64,000 nucleotides of DNA from Atherix ibis (lineage: Eukaryota > Arthropoda > Insecta > Diptera > Athericidae): contig OY282608.1 in the NCBI GenBank assembly GCA_958298945.1, positions 64,580,951 to 64,644,950 of the forward strand, in the 5' to 3' direction. The position numbers and the translations under genes were made by a program. Each line of letters opens with the position of its first letter. Positions within the stretch are counted from its first letter, which is position 1. Below, in pieces: positions 11,075 through 22,848 of the stretch. The notes below the pieces were generated by a model. The model was not told the DNA's origin. It saw only the letters and a program-made list of their open reading frames with translations, and ran no database searches.

Positions 11075-12420
11075 GGTTACTTGGTTTGTTGGTTTGTTTG
11101 TTTGTTGGCTTGTTGGTTTGTTGGCTTGTTGGTTTGTTGGTTTGTTGGTTTGTTGGCTTGTTGGCTTGTTGGTTTGTTGGTTTGTTGGTTTGTTGGTTTG
11201 TTGGTTTGTTGGTTTGTTGGTTTGTTGGTTTGTTGGTTTGTTGGTTTGTTGGCTTGTTGGCTTGTTGGTTTGTTGGTTTGTTGGTTTGTTGGTTTGTTGG
11301 TTTGTTGGTTTGTTGTTTTTTTGGTTTTTTGGTTTGTTGGTTTATTTGTTTGTTGGTTTGTTGGCTTGTTGGTTTGTTGGTTTGTTGGTTTGTTTGTTTG
11401 TTGGCTTGTCTGTTTGTTGGCTTGTTGGTTTGTTGGCTTGTGGGCTTGTTGGTTTGTTGGTTTTTTTGGTTTGTTGGTTTATTTGTTTGTTGGTTTGTTG
11501 GCTTGTTGGTTTGTTGGTTTGTTGGTTTGTTGGCTTGTTGGCTTGTTGGTTTGTTGGTTTGTTGGTTTGTTGGTTTGTTGGTTTGTTGGTTTGTTGGTTT
11601 TTTGGTTTTTTGGTTTGTTGGTTTATTTGTTTGTTGGTTTGTTGGCTTGTTGGTTTGTTGGTTTGTTGGTTTGTTGGTTTGTTGGCTTGTTTGTTTGTTG
11701 GCTTGTTGGTTTGTTGGCTTGTTGGCTTGTTGGTTTGTTGGTTTTTTTGGTTTGTTGGTTTATTTGTTTGTTGGTTTGTTGGCTTGTTGGTTTGTTGGTT
11801 TGTTGGTTTGTTGGTTTGTTGGCTTTTTGGTTTGTTGGTTTGCTGGTTTGTTGGCTTGTTGGCTTGTTGGTTTGTTGGTTTGTTGGCTTGTTGGCTTGTT
11901 GGTTTGTTGGTTAGTTCGTTTGTTGGTTTGTTAGTTTTTTGGTTTGTTAGTTTGTTGGCTTGTTGGCTTGTTCATTTGTTGGTTTGTTGGCTTGTTGGTT
12001 TGTTGGCTTGTTGGTTCGTTGGCTTGTTGGTTTGTTGGTTTGTTGGTTTGTTGGCTTGTTGGTTTGTTGGTTTGTTGGCTTGTTGGTGTGTTGGCTTTTT
12101 GGTTACTTGGTTTGTTGGTTTGTTGGTTTGTTGGCTTGTTGGTTTGTTGGCTCGTTGGTTTGTTGGTTTGTTGGTTTGTTGCCTTGTTGGCTTGTTGGTT
12201 TGTTGGTTTGTTGGTTTGTTGGTTTGTTGGTTTGTTGGTTTGTTGGTTTGTTGGTTTGTTGGTTTATTTGTTTGTTGGTTTGTTGGCTTGTGGTTTGTTG
12301 GTTTGTTGGTTTGTTGGTTTGTTGGCTTGTTGGTTTGTTGGCTTGTTGGTTTGTTGGCTTGTTGGTTTGTTAGTTTGTTGGCTTTTTGGTTACTTGGTTT
12401 GTTGGTTTGTTGGTTTGTTG
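11075..12420 (+). repeat. Block C, copy 2 (partner 9577-10955)
   Basis: Carries the same order of variants as copy 1, including the double TTTTTTGG near 11318 and 11599 (sub-unit here about 281 bp), GGTTAGTTCG at 11909, a TTCATTTG near 11971 where copy 1 has TTCGTTTG, and the shortened TTGTGG unit near 12290. It ends near 12391-12420, where copy 1 has TTGGGTTG and this copy TTGGCTTG. The gap 10956-11074 between copies has two further GGTTACTTGG markers. Confidence 0.85.
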
Positions 12421-15400
12421 GCTTGTTGGCTTGTTGGTTTGTTGGTTTGTTGGCTTGTTGGCTTGTTGGTTTTTTGGTTTGTTGGTTTGTTGGTTTGTTG
12501 GTTTATTTGTTTGTTGGTTTGTTGGTTTGTTGGTTTGTTGGTTTGTTGGTTTGTTGGTTTGTTGGTTTTTTGGTTTGTTGGTTTATTTGTTTGTTGGTTT
12601 GTTGGCTTGTGGTTTGTTGGTTTGTTGGTTTGTTGGTTTGTTGGCTTGTTGGTTTGTTGGCTTGTTGGTTTGTTGGCTTGTTGGTTTGTTAGTTTGTTGG
12701 CTTTTTGGTTACTTGGTTTGTTGGTTTGTTGGCTTGTTGGCTTGTTGGTTTGTTGCTTTGTTCGTTTGATGGTTTGTTGGTTTGCTGGTTACTTGGTTTG
12801 TTGGCTTGTTGGTTTGTTGGCTTGTTGGCTTGTTGGTTTGTTGGTTTGTTGGCTTGTTGGTTTGTTGGTTTGTTGGCTTGTTGGCTTGTTGGTTTGTTGG
12901 TTTGTTGGCTTGTTGGCTTGTTGGTTTGTTGGTTTGTTGGTTTGTTGGTTTATTTGTTTGTTGGTTTGTTGGCTTGTTGGTTTGTTGGTTTGTTGGCTTG
13001 TTGGCTTGTTGGTTTGTTGGTTTGTTGGTTTGTTGGTTTTTTGGTTTGTTGGTTTGTTGGTTTGTTGGTTTGTTGGCTTGTTGGTTTGTTGGTTTGTTTG
13101 CTTGTTGGCTTGTTGGTTTGTTGGTTTGTTGGTTTGTTGGTTTGTTGGTTTGTTGGCTTGTTGGTTTGTTGGTTTGTTGGCTTGTTGGTTAGTTGGTTTG
13201 TTGGTTTGTTTGCTTGTTGGCTTGTTGGTTTGTTGGTTTGTTGGCTTGTTGGTTTGTTGGTTTGTTGGCTTGTTGGCTTGTTGGCTTGTTGCTTTGTTCG
13301 TTTGATGGTTTGTTGGTTTGTTGGTTTTTTGGTTTGTTGGTTTTTGGTTTGTTGCTTTGTTGGTTTGTTGGTTTGTTGGCTTGTTGGCTTGTTGGTTTGT
13401 TGGCTTGTTGGTTTGTTAGTTTGTTGGCTTTTTGGTTACTTGGTTTGTTGGTTTGTTTGCTTGTTGGCTTGTTGGTTTGTTGCTTTGCTCGTTTGATGGT
13501 TTGTTGGTTTGTTGGTTACTTGGTTTGTTGGTTTGTTGGTTTGTTGGCTTGTTGGTTTGTTGGCTTGTTGGTTTGTTGGTTTGTTGGTTTGTTGGCTTGT
13601 TGGCTTGTTGGTTTGTTGGCTTGTTGGTTTGTTGGTTTGTTGGTTTGTTGGTTTGTTTTTTTTTTGGTTTGTTAGTTTATTTGTTTGTTGGTTTGTTGGC
13701 TTGTTGGTTTGTTGGTTTGTTGGTTTGTTGGTTTGTTGGTTTGTCGCTTTGTTCGTTTGATGGTTTGTTGGTTTGTTGGTTACTTGGTTTGTTGGCTTGT
13801 TGGTTTGTTGGTTTGTTGGCTTGTTGGCTTGTTGGTTTGTTGGTTTGTTGGCTTGTTGGTTTGTTGGCTTGTTGGCTTGTTGGTTTGTTGGTTTGTTGGC
13901 TTGTTGGCTTGTTGGTTTGTTGGTTTGTTGGTTTGTTGGTTTGTTGGTTTATTTGTTTGTTGGCTTATTGGTTTGTTGGTTTGCTGGATTGTTGGCTTGT
14001 TGGCTTGTTGGTTTGTTGGTTTGTTGGTTTGTTGGTTTGTTGGTTTATTGGTTTGTTGGTTTGTTGGTTTGTTGGTTTGTTGGCTTGTTGGTTTGTTGGT
14101 TTGTTGTCTTGTTGGCTTGTTGGCTTGTTGGTTTGTTGGTTTTTTGGTTTGTTGGTTTGTTGGCTTGTTGGTTTGTTGGTTTGTTGGCTTGTTGGTTTGT
14201 TGGTTTGCTGGCTGGTTGGCTTGTTGGTTTGTTGGTTTGTTGGCTTGTTGGTTTGTTGGTTTGTTGGCTTGTTGGCTTGTTGGCTTGTTGCTTTTTTCGT
14301 TTGATGGTTTGTTGGTTTGTTGGTTTTTTGGTTTGTTGGTTTTTTGGTTTGTTGCTTTGTTGGTTTGTTGGTTTGTTGGATTGTTGGCTTGTTGGTTTGT
14401 TGGCTTGTTGGTTTGATGGTTTGTTGGTTTGTTGGTTACTTGGTTTGTTGGTTTGTTGGTTTGTTGGCTTGTTGGTTTGTTGGCTTGTTGGTTTGTTGGC
14501 TTGTTGGTTTGTTGGTTTGTTGGTTTGTTGGCTTGTTGGCTTGTTGGTTTGTTGGTTTGTTGGTTTGTTGGTTTGTTGGTTTTTTGGTTTGTTGGTTTAT
14601 TTGTTTGTTGGTTTGTTGGCTTGTTGGTTTGTTGGTTTGTTGGTTTGTTGGTTTGTTGGTTTGCTGGTTTGTTGGTTTGTTGGTTACTTGGTTTGTTGGT
14701 TTGTTGGTTTGTTGGCTTGTTGGTTTGTTGGCTTGTTGGTTGTTGGTATGTTGGTTTGTTGGCTTGTTGGCTTGTTGGTTTGTTGGTTTGTTGGTTTGTT
14801 GGTTTGTTGGTTTGTTGGTTTTTTGGTTTGTTGGTTTATTTGTTTGTTGGCTTGTTGGTTTGTTGGTTTTTTGGTTTGTTGGTTTGTTGGTTTGTTGGTT
14901 TGTTGGTTTGTTGGTTTGTTGGTTTGTTGGTTTGTGGGCTTGTTGGTTTGTTAGTTTGTTGGCTTGTTGGCTTGTTGGTTTGTTGGTTTGTTGGTTTGTT
15001 GGTTTGTTGGTTTGTTGGTTTGTTGGCTTGTTGGTTTGTTGGTTTGTTGGTTTGTTGGTTTGTTGGTTTGTTGGTTTGTTGGCTTGTTGGCTAGTTGGTT
15101 TGTTGGTTTGTTGGCTTGTTGGTTTGTTGGTATGTTGGCTTGTTGGCTTGTTGCTTTGTTCGTTTGAAGGTTTGTTGGTTTGTTGGTTTTTTGGTTTGTT
15201 GGTTTTTTGGTTTGTTGCTTTGTTGGTTTGTTGGTTTGTTGGCTTGTTGGCTTGTTGGTTTGTTGGCTTGTTGGTTTGTTAGTTTGTTGGCTTTTTGGTT
15301 ACTTGGTTTGTTGGTTTGTTGGCTTGTTGGCTTGTTGGTTTGTTGCTTTGTTCGTTTGATGGTTTGTTGGTTTGTTGGTTACTTGGTTTGTTGGTTTGTT

Positions 15401-15502
15401 GGTTTGTTGGCTTGTTGGTTTGTGTGCTTGTTGGTTTGTTGGTTTGTTGGTTTGTTGGCTTGTTGGTTTGTTGGTTTGTTGGCTTATTGGTTTGTTGGTT
15501 TG
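12421..15502 (+). repeat. Satellite zone rich in TTCGTTTGATGG strings
   Basis: A mosaic without one dominant partner. The string GCTTTGTTCGTTTGATGG or a one-base variant occurs near 12757, 13292, 13485, 13749, 14289, 15150 and 15348, often followed by TTTTTTGGTTTGTTGC. The shortened TTGTGG unit near 12610 repeats the one at the right of block C, so 12550-12700 is a third, smaller copy of that part. Odd spots are a run of nine T near 13659 and a 7-bp TTGGTTG unit near 14738. There is no gene. Confidence 0.75.
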
Positions 15503-15680
15503 TTGGCTTGTTGGTTACTTAGTTTGTTGGTTTGTTGGTTTGTTGGTTTGTTGGTTTGTTGGTTTGTTGGTTTGTTGGTTTGTTTGCTTGTTGGCTTGTT
15601 GGTTTGTTGGTTAGTTCGTTTGTTGGTTTGTTAGTTTGTTGGTTTGTTGGCTTGTTGGCTTGTTGGTTTGTTGGTTTTTT
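15503..15680 (+). repeat. Short block T, copy 1 (partners near 24233 and 24705)
   Basis: The string starts with GGTTACTTAG, goes through a run of plain units, then TTTGCTTG, GGTTAGTTCG at 15609 and TTAGTTTG, and ends before TTTTTTGG. It recurs with GGTTAGTTCG at 24327 and 24799. The two distant copies lie 472 bp apart (59 units). Confidence 0.75.
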
Positions 15681-16029
15681 GGTTTGTTGGTTTGTTGGTT
15701 TGTTGGTTTGTTGGTTTGTTGGTTTATTTGTTTGTTGGTTTGTTGGCTTGTTGGTTTGTTGGTTTGTTGGTTTGTTGGTTTGTTGGCTTGTTTGTTTGTT
15801 GGCTTGTTGGCTTGTTGGTTTGTTGGTTTTTTGGTTTGTTGGTTTGTTGGTTTGTTGGTTTGTTGGCTTGTTGGTTTGTTGGTTTATTTATTTGTTGGTT
15901 TGTTGGCTTGTTGGTCTGTATGTTTGTTGGTTTGTTGGTTTGTTGGCTTGTTGGCTTGTTGGTTTGTTGGTTTGTTGGCTTGTTGGTTTGTTAGTTTGTT
16001 GGTTTGTTGGCTTGTTGGTTTGTTGGTTT

Positions 16030-17430
16030 GTTGGCTTGTTGGTTACTTAGTTTGTTCGTTTGTTGGTTTGTTGGTTTGTTGGCTTGTTGGCTTGTTGGAT
16101 TGTTGGTTTGTTGGTTTGTTGGTTTGTTGGTTTGTTGGGTTTCTGGTTTGTTGGTTTATTTGTTTGTTGGTTTGTTGGCTTGTTGGTTTGTTGGTTTTTT
16201 GGTTTGTTTGCTTGTTGGTTTGTTGGTTTGTTGGCTTGTTGGCTTGTTGGTTTGTTGGTTTGTTTGCTTGTTGGCTTGTTGGTTTGTTGGTTTGTTGGTT
16301 TTTTGGTTTGTTGATTTGTTGGTTTGTTGGTTTGTTGGTTTGTTGGTTTGTTGGTTTATTTGTTTGTTGGTTTGTTAGCTTGTTGGTTTGTTGGTTTGTT
16401 GGTTTGTTGGCTTGTTGGTTTGTTGGTTTGTTGGCTTGTTGGCTTGTTGCTTTGTTGGTTTGTTTTTTTGTTGGCTTGTTGGCTTGTTGGTTTGTAAGTT
16501 TGTTGGCTTTTTGGTTACTTGTTTTGTTGGTTTGTTGGTTTGTCGGCTTGTCGGTTTGTTGGCTTGTTGGTTTGTTGGTTTGTTAGTTTGTTGGCTTGTT
16601 GGCTTGTTGGTTTGTTGGTTTGTTTGCTTGTTGGTTTGTTGGTTTGTTGATTTGTTGGCTTGTTGGCTTGTTGGTTTGTTGGTTTGTTGGCTTGTTGGTT
16701 TGTTGGTTTGTTGGTTTGTTGGCTTGTTGGCTTGTTGGTTTGTTGGTTTGTTGGCTTGTTGGTTTGTTGGTTTGTTGGCTTGTTGGCTTGTTGCTTTGTT
16801 GGTTTGTTGGTTTGTTGGCTTGTTGGCTTGTTGGTTTGTTAGTTTGTTGGCTTTTTGGTTACTTGGTTTGTTGGTTTGTTGGTTTGTTGGCTTGTTGGTT
16901 TGTTGCCTTGTTGGTTTGTTGGTTTGTTGGCTTGTTGGTTTTTTGGTTTGTTAGTTTATTTGTTTGTTAGTTTGTTGGTTTGTTGGTTTGTTGGTTTGTT
17001 GGTTTGTTGGTTTATTTGTTTGTTGGTTTGTTGGCTTGTTGGTTTGTTGGTTTGTTGGCTTGTTGGCTCGTTGGTTTGTTGGTTTGTTGGTTTGTTGGTT
17101 TGTTGGTTTGTTGGTTTGTTGGTTTGTTGGCTTGTTGGTTCGTTGGTTTGTTGGCTTGTTGGCTTGTTGGCTTGTTGGTTTGTTGGTTTGTTGGTTTGTT
17201 GGTTTGTTGGCTTGTTGGTTTGTTGGTTTGTTGGCTTGTTGGTTTGTTGGTTTGTTGGTTTGTTGGATTGTTGGCTTGTTGGTTTGTTGGTTTGTTGGCT
17301 TGTTGGTTTGTTGGTTTGTTGGCTTGTTGGCTTGTTGCTTTGTTCGTTTGATGGTTTGTTGGTTTGTTGGTATTTTGGTTTGTTGGTTTGTTGGTTTGTT
17401 GGCTTGTTGGTTTGTTGGTTTGTTGGTTTG
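16030..17430 (+). repeat. Block F, copy 1 (long-range partner about 24960-26400)
   Basis: Rare strings recur about 8.9 kb downstream: TTTCTGGTTTGTTGG near 16141 and 25065, TTTGTTTTTTTG near 16460 and 25393, TTTGTAAGTTTG followed by the marker and TTACTTGTTTTG at 16491 and 25425, and GGTTCGTTGG at 17137 and 26111. The offset drifts from about 8,923 to 8,974 bp, so several small gains have built up and this pair is older than blocks B or O. Confidence 0.8.
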
Positions 17431-18244
17431 TTGATTTGTTGGCTTGTTGGTTTGTTAGTTTGTTAGTTTGTTGGCTTGTTGGCTTGTTGGTTTGTTGGTT
17501 TTTTGGTTTGTTGGTTTGTTTGTTTGTTGGTTTGTTGGTTTGTTGGTTTGTTGGTTTGTTGGTTTGTTGGTTTGTTCGTTTGATGGTTTGATGGTTTGTT
17601 GGTTTGTTGGTTTCTTGGTTTGTTGGTTTGTTGATTTGTTGATTTGTTGGTTTGTTGGCATGTTGGTTTGTTGGTTTGTCGGTTTGTTGGCTTGTTGGTT
17701 TGTTGGTTTGTTGGCTTGTTGGCTTGTTGGCTTGTTGGCTTGTTGGTTTGTTGGTTTGTTGGTTTGTTGGTTTGTTAGTTTGTTGGCTTGTTGGTTTGTT
17801 GGCTTGTTGGTTTGTTGGTTTGTTGGCTTGTTGGTTTGTTGGTTTGTTGGCTTGTTGGCTTGTTGGTTTGTTGGTTTGTCCGTTTGTTGGCTTGTTGGTT
17901 TGTTGGTTTGTTGGCTTGTTAGTTTGTTGGTTTGTTGGTTTGTTGGCTTGTTGGCTTGTTGGTTTGTTGGTTTGTTGGCTTGTTGGTTTGTTAGTTTGTT
18001 GGTTTGTTGGCTTGTTGGTTTGTTGTTTTGTTGGCTTGTTGGTTACTTAGTTTGTTGGTTTGTTGGTTTGTTGGCTTGTTGGTTTGTTGGTTTGTTGATT
18101 TGTTGGTTTGTTGGTTTGTTGGTTTTTTGGTTTTTGGTTTATTTGTTTGTTGGTGTGTTGGCTTGTTGGTTTGTTGGCTTGTTGGTTTGTTGGTTTGTTG
18201 GTTTGTTGGTTTGTTGGTTTGTTGGTTTTTTGGTTTGTTGGTTT
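17431..18244 (+). repeat. Satellite stretch with TTGATTTG and GGCATG units
   Basis: Ordinary units with TTCGTTTGATGGTTTGATGG near 17576, the TTGATTTGTTGATTTG pair followed by GGCATGTTGG near 17634-17660, and TTGTCCGTTTG near 17876. The TTGATTTG-GGCATG cluster also occurs near 20153, 22418, 27400, 29660, 30358, 38277, 41352, 43972, 44695, 45948 and 50353. There is no gene. Confidence 0.7.
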
Positions 18245-19700
18245 TTTTGTTTGTTGGTTTGTTGGCTTGTTGGTTTGTTGGTTTGTTGGTTTGTTTGCTT
18301 GTTGGTTTGTTGGTTTGTTGACTTGTTGGCTTGTTGGTTTGTTGGTTTTTTGGTTTTTTGGTTTGTTGGTTTGTTGGTTTGTTGGTTTGTTGATTTGTTG
18401 GTTTATTTGTTTGTTGGTTTGTTGGCAAGTTGGTTTGTTGGTTTGTTGGTTTGTTGGCTTGTTGGTTTGTTGGTTTGTTGGCTTGTTGGCTTGTTGCTTT
18501 GTTGGTTTGTTGGTTTGTTGGCTTGTTGGCTTGTTGGTTTGTTAGTTTGTTGGCTTTTTGGTTACTTGGTTTGTTGTTTTGTTGGCTTGTTGGTTTGTTG
18601 GCTTGTTGGTTTGTTGGTTTGTTGGTTTGTTGGTTTGTTGGCTTGTTGGCATGTTGGTTTGTTGGTTTGTTGGTTTGTTGGTTTGTTGGTTTGTTGGTTT
18701 GTTGGTTTGTTGGTTTGTTGGCTTGTTGGTTTGTTGGTTTGTTGGCTTGTTGGCTTGCTGGTTTGTTGGTTTGTTGGCTTGTTGGTTTGTTGGTTTGTTG
18801 GTTTGTTGGCTTGTTGGCTTGTTGGTTTGTTGGTTTGTTGGCTTGTTGGTTTGTTGGTTTGTTGGCTTGTTGGCTTGTTGCTTTGTTGGTTTGTTGGTTT
18901 GTTGGCTTGTTGGCTTGTTGGTTTGTTAGTTTGTTGGCTTTGTGGTTACTTGGTTTGTTGGTTTGTTGCTTTGTTGGCTTGTTGGTTTGTTGGTTTGTTG
19001 GCTTGTTGGTTTGCTGGTTTGTTGGCTTGTTGGTTTGTGGGCTTGTTGGTTTGTTGGATTGTTGGCTTGTTGGTTTGTTGGTTTGTTGGTTTATTTGTTT
19101 GTTGGCTTGTTGGTTTGTTGGTTTGTTGGCTTGTTGGCTCGTTGGTTTGATGGTTTGTTGGTTTGTTGGTTTGTTGGTTTGTTGGTTTGTTGGTTTGTTG
19201 GTTTGTTGGTTTGTTGGTTTGTTGGTTTGTTGGTTTGTTGGCTTGTATGTTCGTTGGCTTGTTGGTTCGTTGGTTTGTTGGTTTGTTGGTTTGTTGGTTT
19301 GTTGGTTTGTTGGTTTGTTGTTTTTTTGGTTTGTTGGTTTATTTGTTTGTTGGTTTGGTGGCTTGTTGGCTTGTTGGTTTGTTGGTTTGTTGGTTTTTTG
19401 GTTTGTTGGTTTGTTGGTTTGTTGGTTTGTTGGTTTGTTTGTTTACTTGTTTGTTGGTTTGTTGGTTTGTTGGCTTGTTGGTTTGTTGGTTTGTTGGCTT
19501 GTTGGCTTGTTGCTTTGTTGGTTTTTTGGTTTGTTGGTTTGTTGGCTTGTTAGTTTGTTAGTTTGTTGGCTTTTTGGTTACTTGGTTTGTTGGTTTGTTG
19601 GCTTGTTGGTTTGTTGGCTTGTTGGTTTGTTGGTTTGTTGGTTTGTTGGCTTGTTGGTTTTTGGTTTGTTGATTTATTTGTTTGTTAGTTTGTTGGTTTG
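18245..19700 (+). repeat. Block D, copy 1 (partner 20692-22140)
   Basis: Matches 20692-22140 at 2,447 bp. Anchors are TTGACTTG near 18319 and 20766, GGCAAGTTGG at 18424 and 20871, the altered marker with TTTGTGGTTAC near 18935 and 21378, and GGTTTGGTGG at 19352 and 21799. The offset is about 2,440 at TTGATTTATTTG (19671 and 22111). The period is one base short of 306 units, and the register slips are inherited by both copies. Confidence 0.85.
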
Positions 19701-20139
19701 TTGGTTTGTTTGTTTGTTGGTTTGTTGGTTTTTTTGTTTGTTGGTTTGTTGGCTTGTTGGTTTGTTGGTTTGTTGGCTTGTTGGCTTGTTGGTTTGTTAG
19801 TTTGTTGGCTTGTTGGCTTGTTGGTTTGTTGGTTTGTTGGTTTGTTGGTTTTTTGGTTTGTTGGTTTGTTGATTTGTTGGCTTGTTGGCTTCTTGGTTTG
19901 TTGGTTTGTTGGCTTGTTGGCTTGTTGGTTTGTTAGTTTGTTGGTTTGTTGGCTTGTTGGCTTGTTGGTTTGTTGGTTTTTTGGTTTGTTGGTTTGTTGG
20001 TTTGTTGGTTTGTTAGTTTGTTGGTTTGTTGGTTTGTTGGTTTGTTGGTTTGTTGGTTTGTTCGTTTGATGGTTTGTTGGTTTGTTGGTTTTTTGGTTTG
20101 TTGGTTTGGTGGTTTGTTGGTTTCTTGGTTTGTTGGTTT

Positions 20140-20598
20140 GCTGATTTGTTGATTTGTTGATTTGTTGGCATGTTGGTTTGTTGGTTTGTTGGTTTGTTGG
20201 CTTGTTGGTTTGTTGGTTTGTTGGCTTGTTGGCTTGTTGCTTTGTTGGTTTGTTGGTTTGTTGGCTTGTTGACTTGTTGGTTTGTTAGTTTGTTGGCTTT
20301 TTGGTTACTTGGTTTGTTGGTTTGTTGGTTTGTTGGTTTGTTGGTTTGTTGGTTTGTTGGTTTGTTGGTTTGTTGGTTTGTTGGTTTGTTGGTTTGTTGG
20401 TTTGTTGGTTTGTTGGCTTGTTGGTTTGTTGGTTTGTTGGGTTGTTGGCTTGTTGGTTTGTTGGTTTGTTGGTTTGTTGGCTTGTTGGCTTGTTGGTTTG
20501 TTGGTTTGTTGGCTTGTTGGTTTGTTGGTTTGTTGGCTTGCTGGCTTGTTGCTTTGTTGGTTTGTTGGTTTGTTGGCTTGTTTGCTTGTTGGTTTGTT
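20140..20598 (+). repeat. Block D2, copy 1 (partner 22404-22848)
   Basis: Matches 22404-22848 at 2,264 bp. Both have TTTGCTGATTTG, GGCATGTTGG (20167 and 22431), TTGACTTG and the GGCTTTTTGGTTACTTGG marker. The first copy then has the longest uniform run of TTGGTTTG I saw in the window, about 20309-20415. The second has one TTTGATGG in the corresponding run. Confidence 0.8.
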
Positions 20599-20691
20599 GG
20601 TTTTTTGGTTTTTTGGTTTGTTGGTTTGTTGGTTTGTTGGTTTGTTGATTTGTTGGTTTGTTAGTTTGTTGGCTTTTTGGTTACTTGGTTT

Positions 20692-22140
20692 ATTTGTTTG
20701 TTGGTTTGTTGGCTTGTTGGTTTGTTGGTTTGTTGGTTTGTTTGCTTGTTGGTTTGTTGGTTTGTTGACTTGTTGGCTTGTTGGTTTGTTGGTTTTTTGG
20801 TTTTTTGGTTTGTTGGTTTGTTGGTTTGTTGGTTTGTTGATTTGTTGGTTTATTTGTTTGTTGATTTGTTGGCAAGTTGGTTTGTTGGTTTGTTGGTTTG
20901 TTGGCTTGTTGGTTTGTTGGTTTGTTGGCTTGTTGGCTTGTTGCTTTGTTGGTTTGTTGGTTTGTTGGCTTGTTGGCTTGTTGGTTTGTTAGTTTGTTGG
21001 CTTTTTGGTTACTTGGTTTGTTGGTTTGTTGGCTTGTTGGTTTGTTGGCTTGTTGGTTTGTTGGTTTGTTGGTTTGTTGGTTTGTTGGCTTGTTGACTTG
21101 TTTGTTTGTTGGTTTGTTGGTTTGTTGGTTTGTTGGTTTGTTGGTTTGTTGGTTTGTTGGTTTGTTGGCTTGTTGGTTTGTTGGTTTGTTGGCTTGTTGG
21201 CTTGCTGGTTTGTTGGTTTGTTGGCTTGTTGGTTTGTTGGTTTGTTGGTTTGTTGGCTTGTTGGCTTGTTGGTTTGTTGGTTTGTTGGCTTGTTGGTTTG
21301 TTGGTTTGTTGGCTTGTTGGCTTGTTGCTTTGTTGGTTTGTTGGCTTGTTGGCTTGTTGGTTTGTTAGTTTGTTGGCTTTGTGGTTACTTGGTTTGTTGG
21401 TTTGTTGCTTTGTTGGCTTGTTGGTTTGTTGCTTTGTTGGCTTGTTGGTTTGTTGGTTTGTTGGCTTGTTGGTTTGTTGGCTTGTTGGTTTGTTGGTTTG
21501 TTGGTTTGTTGGATTGTTGGCTTGTTGGTTTGTTGATTTGTTGGTTTATTTGTTTGTTGGCTTGTTGGTTTGTTGGTTTGTTGGCTTGTTGGCTCGTTGG
21601 TTTGATGGTTTGTTGGTTTGTTGGTTTGTTGGTTTGTTGGTTTGTTGGTTTGTTGGTTTGTTGGTTTGTTGGTTTGTTGGTTTGTTGGTTTGTTGGCTTG
21701 TTGGTTCGTTGGCTTGTTGGTTCGTTGGTTTGTTGGTTTGTTGGTTTGTTGGTTTATTGGTTTGTTGTTTTTTTGGTTTGTTGGTTTATTTGTTTGTTGG
21801 TTTGGTGGCTTGTTGGCTTGTTTGTTTGTTGGTTTTTTGGTTTGTTGGTTTGTTGGTTTGTTGGTTTGTTGGTTTGTTGGTTTACTTGTTTGTTGGTTTG
21901 TTGGTTTGTTGGCTTGTTGGTTTGTTGGTTTTTTTGCTTGTTGGCTTGTTGCTTTGTTGGTTTTTTGGTTTGTTGGCTTGTTGGCTTGTTGGTTTGTTAG
22001 TTTGTTGGCTTTTTGGTTACTTGGTTTGTTGGTTTGTTGGCTTGTTGGTTTGTTGGCTTGTTGGTTTGTTGGTTTGTTGGTTTGTTGGCTTGTTGGTTTT
22101 TTGGTTTGTTGATTTATTTGTTTGTTAGTTTGTTGGTTTG
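20692..22140 (+). repeat. Block D, copy 2 (partner 18245-19700)
   Basis: Second copy of the 1.45 kb segment. It keeps GGCAAGTTGG, the TTTGTGG marker and GGTTTGGTGG. Differences include an extra TTGATTTG in place of TTGGTTTG near 20860 and a missing unit near 21338. It lies between the two copies of block D2, so the two duplications are interleaved. Confidence 0.85.
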
Positions 22141-22403
22141 TTTGTTTGTTTGTTTGTTGGTTTGTTGGTTTGTTGGCTTGCTGGCTTGTTGCTTTGTTGG
22201 TTTGTTGGTTTGTTGGCTTGTTTGCTTGTTGGTTTGTTAGTTTGTTGGCTTTTTGGTTACTTGGTTTGTTGGTTTGTTGGTTTGTTGGCTTGTTGGTTTG
22301 TTGGCTTGTTGGTTTGTTGGTTTGTTGGTTCGTTGGCTTGTTGGCTTGGTGGTTTGTTGGATTGTTGGTTTGTTGGTTTGTTGGTTTGTTGGTTTGTTGG
22401 TTT

Positions 22404-22848
22404 GTTGGTTTGCTGATTTGTTGATTTGTTGGCATGTTGGTTTGTTGGTTTGTTGGTTTGTTGGCTTGTTGGTTTGTTGGTTTGTTGGTTTGTTGGCTTG
22501 TTGCTTTGTTGGTTTGTTGGTTTGTTGGCTTGTTGACTTGTTGGTTTGTTAGTTTGTTGGCTTTTTGGTTACTTGGTTTGTTGGTTTGTTGGTTTGTTGG
22601 TTTGTTGGTTTGTTGGTTTGTTGGTTTGTTGGTTTGTTGGTTTGTTGGTTTGATGGTTTGTTGGCTTGTTGGTTTGTTGGTTTGTTGGGTTGTTGGCTTG
22701 TTGGTTTGTTGGTTTGTTGGTTTGTTGGCTTGTTGGCTTGTTGGTTTGTTGGTTTGTTGGCTTGTTGGTTTGTTGGTTTGTTGGCTTGCTGGCTTGTTGC
22801 TTTGTTGGTTTGTTGGTTTGTTGGCTTGTTTGCTTGTTGGTTTGTTAG
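22404..22848 (+). repeat. Block D2, copy 2 (partner 20140-20598)
   Basis: See 20140-20598. It shares TTTGCTGATTTG, GGCATGTTGG, TTGACTTG and TTGGGTTG with the first copy. It ends near a TTTGCTTG unit, after which this copy goes into TTAGTTTG and a new marker and the first copy into TTTTTTGG. Confidence 0.8.

Noticed and set aside
13655..13665. Run of nine T near 13659 as a terminator or retroelement tail
   Set aside because: No hairpin or gene lies upstream, and the run fits slippage from TTTTTTGG units.
21365..22435. Minus-strand open frame of about 356 codons rich in Asn, Gln, Thr, Lys and Pro
   Set aside because: It is the A/C strand of the same repeat. The start is a CAT in a GGCATG unit and the end is a variant stop. 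The composition looks prion-like, but the 8-bp unit fully explains it.
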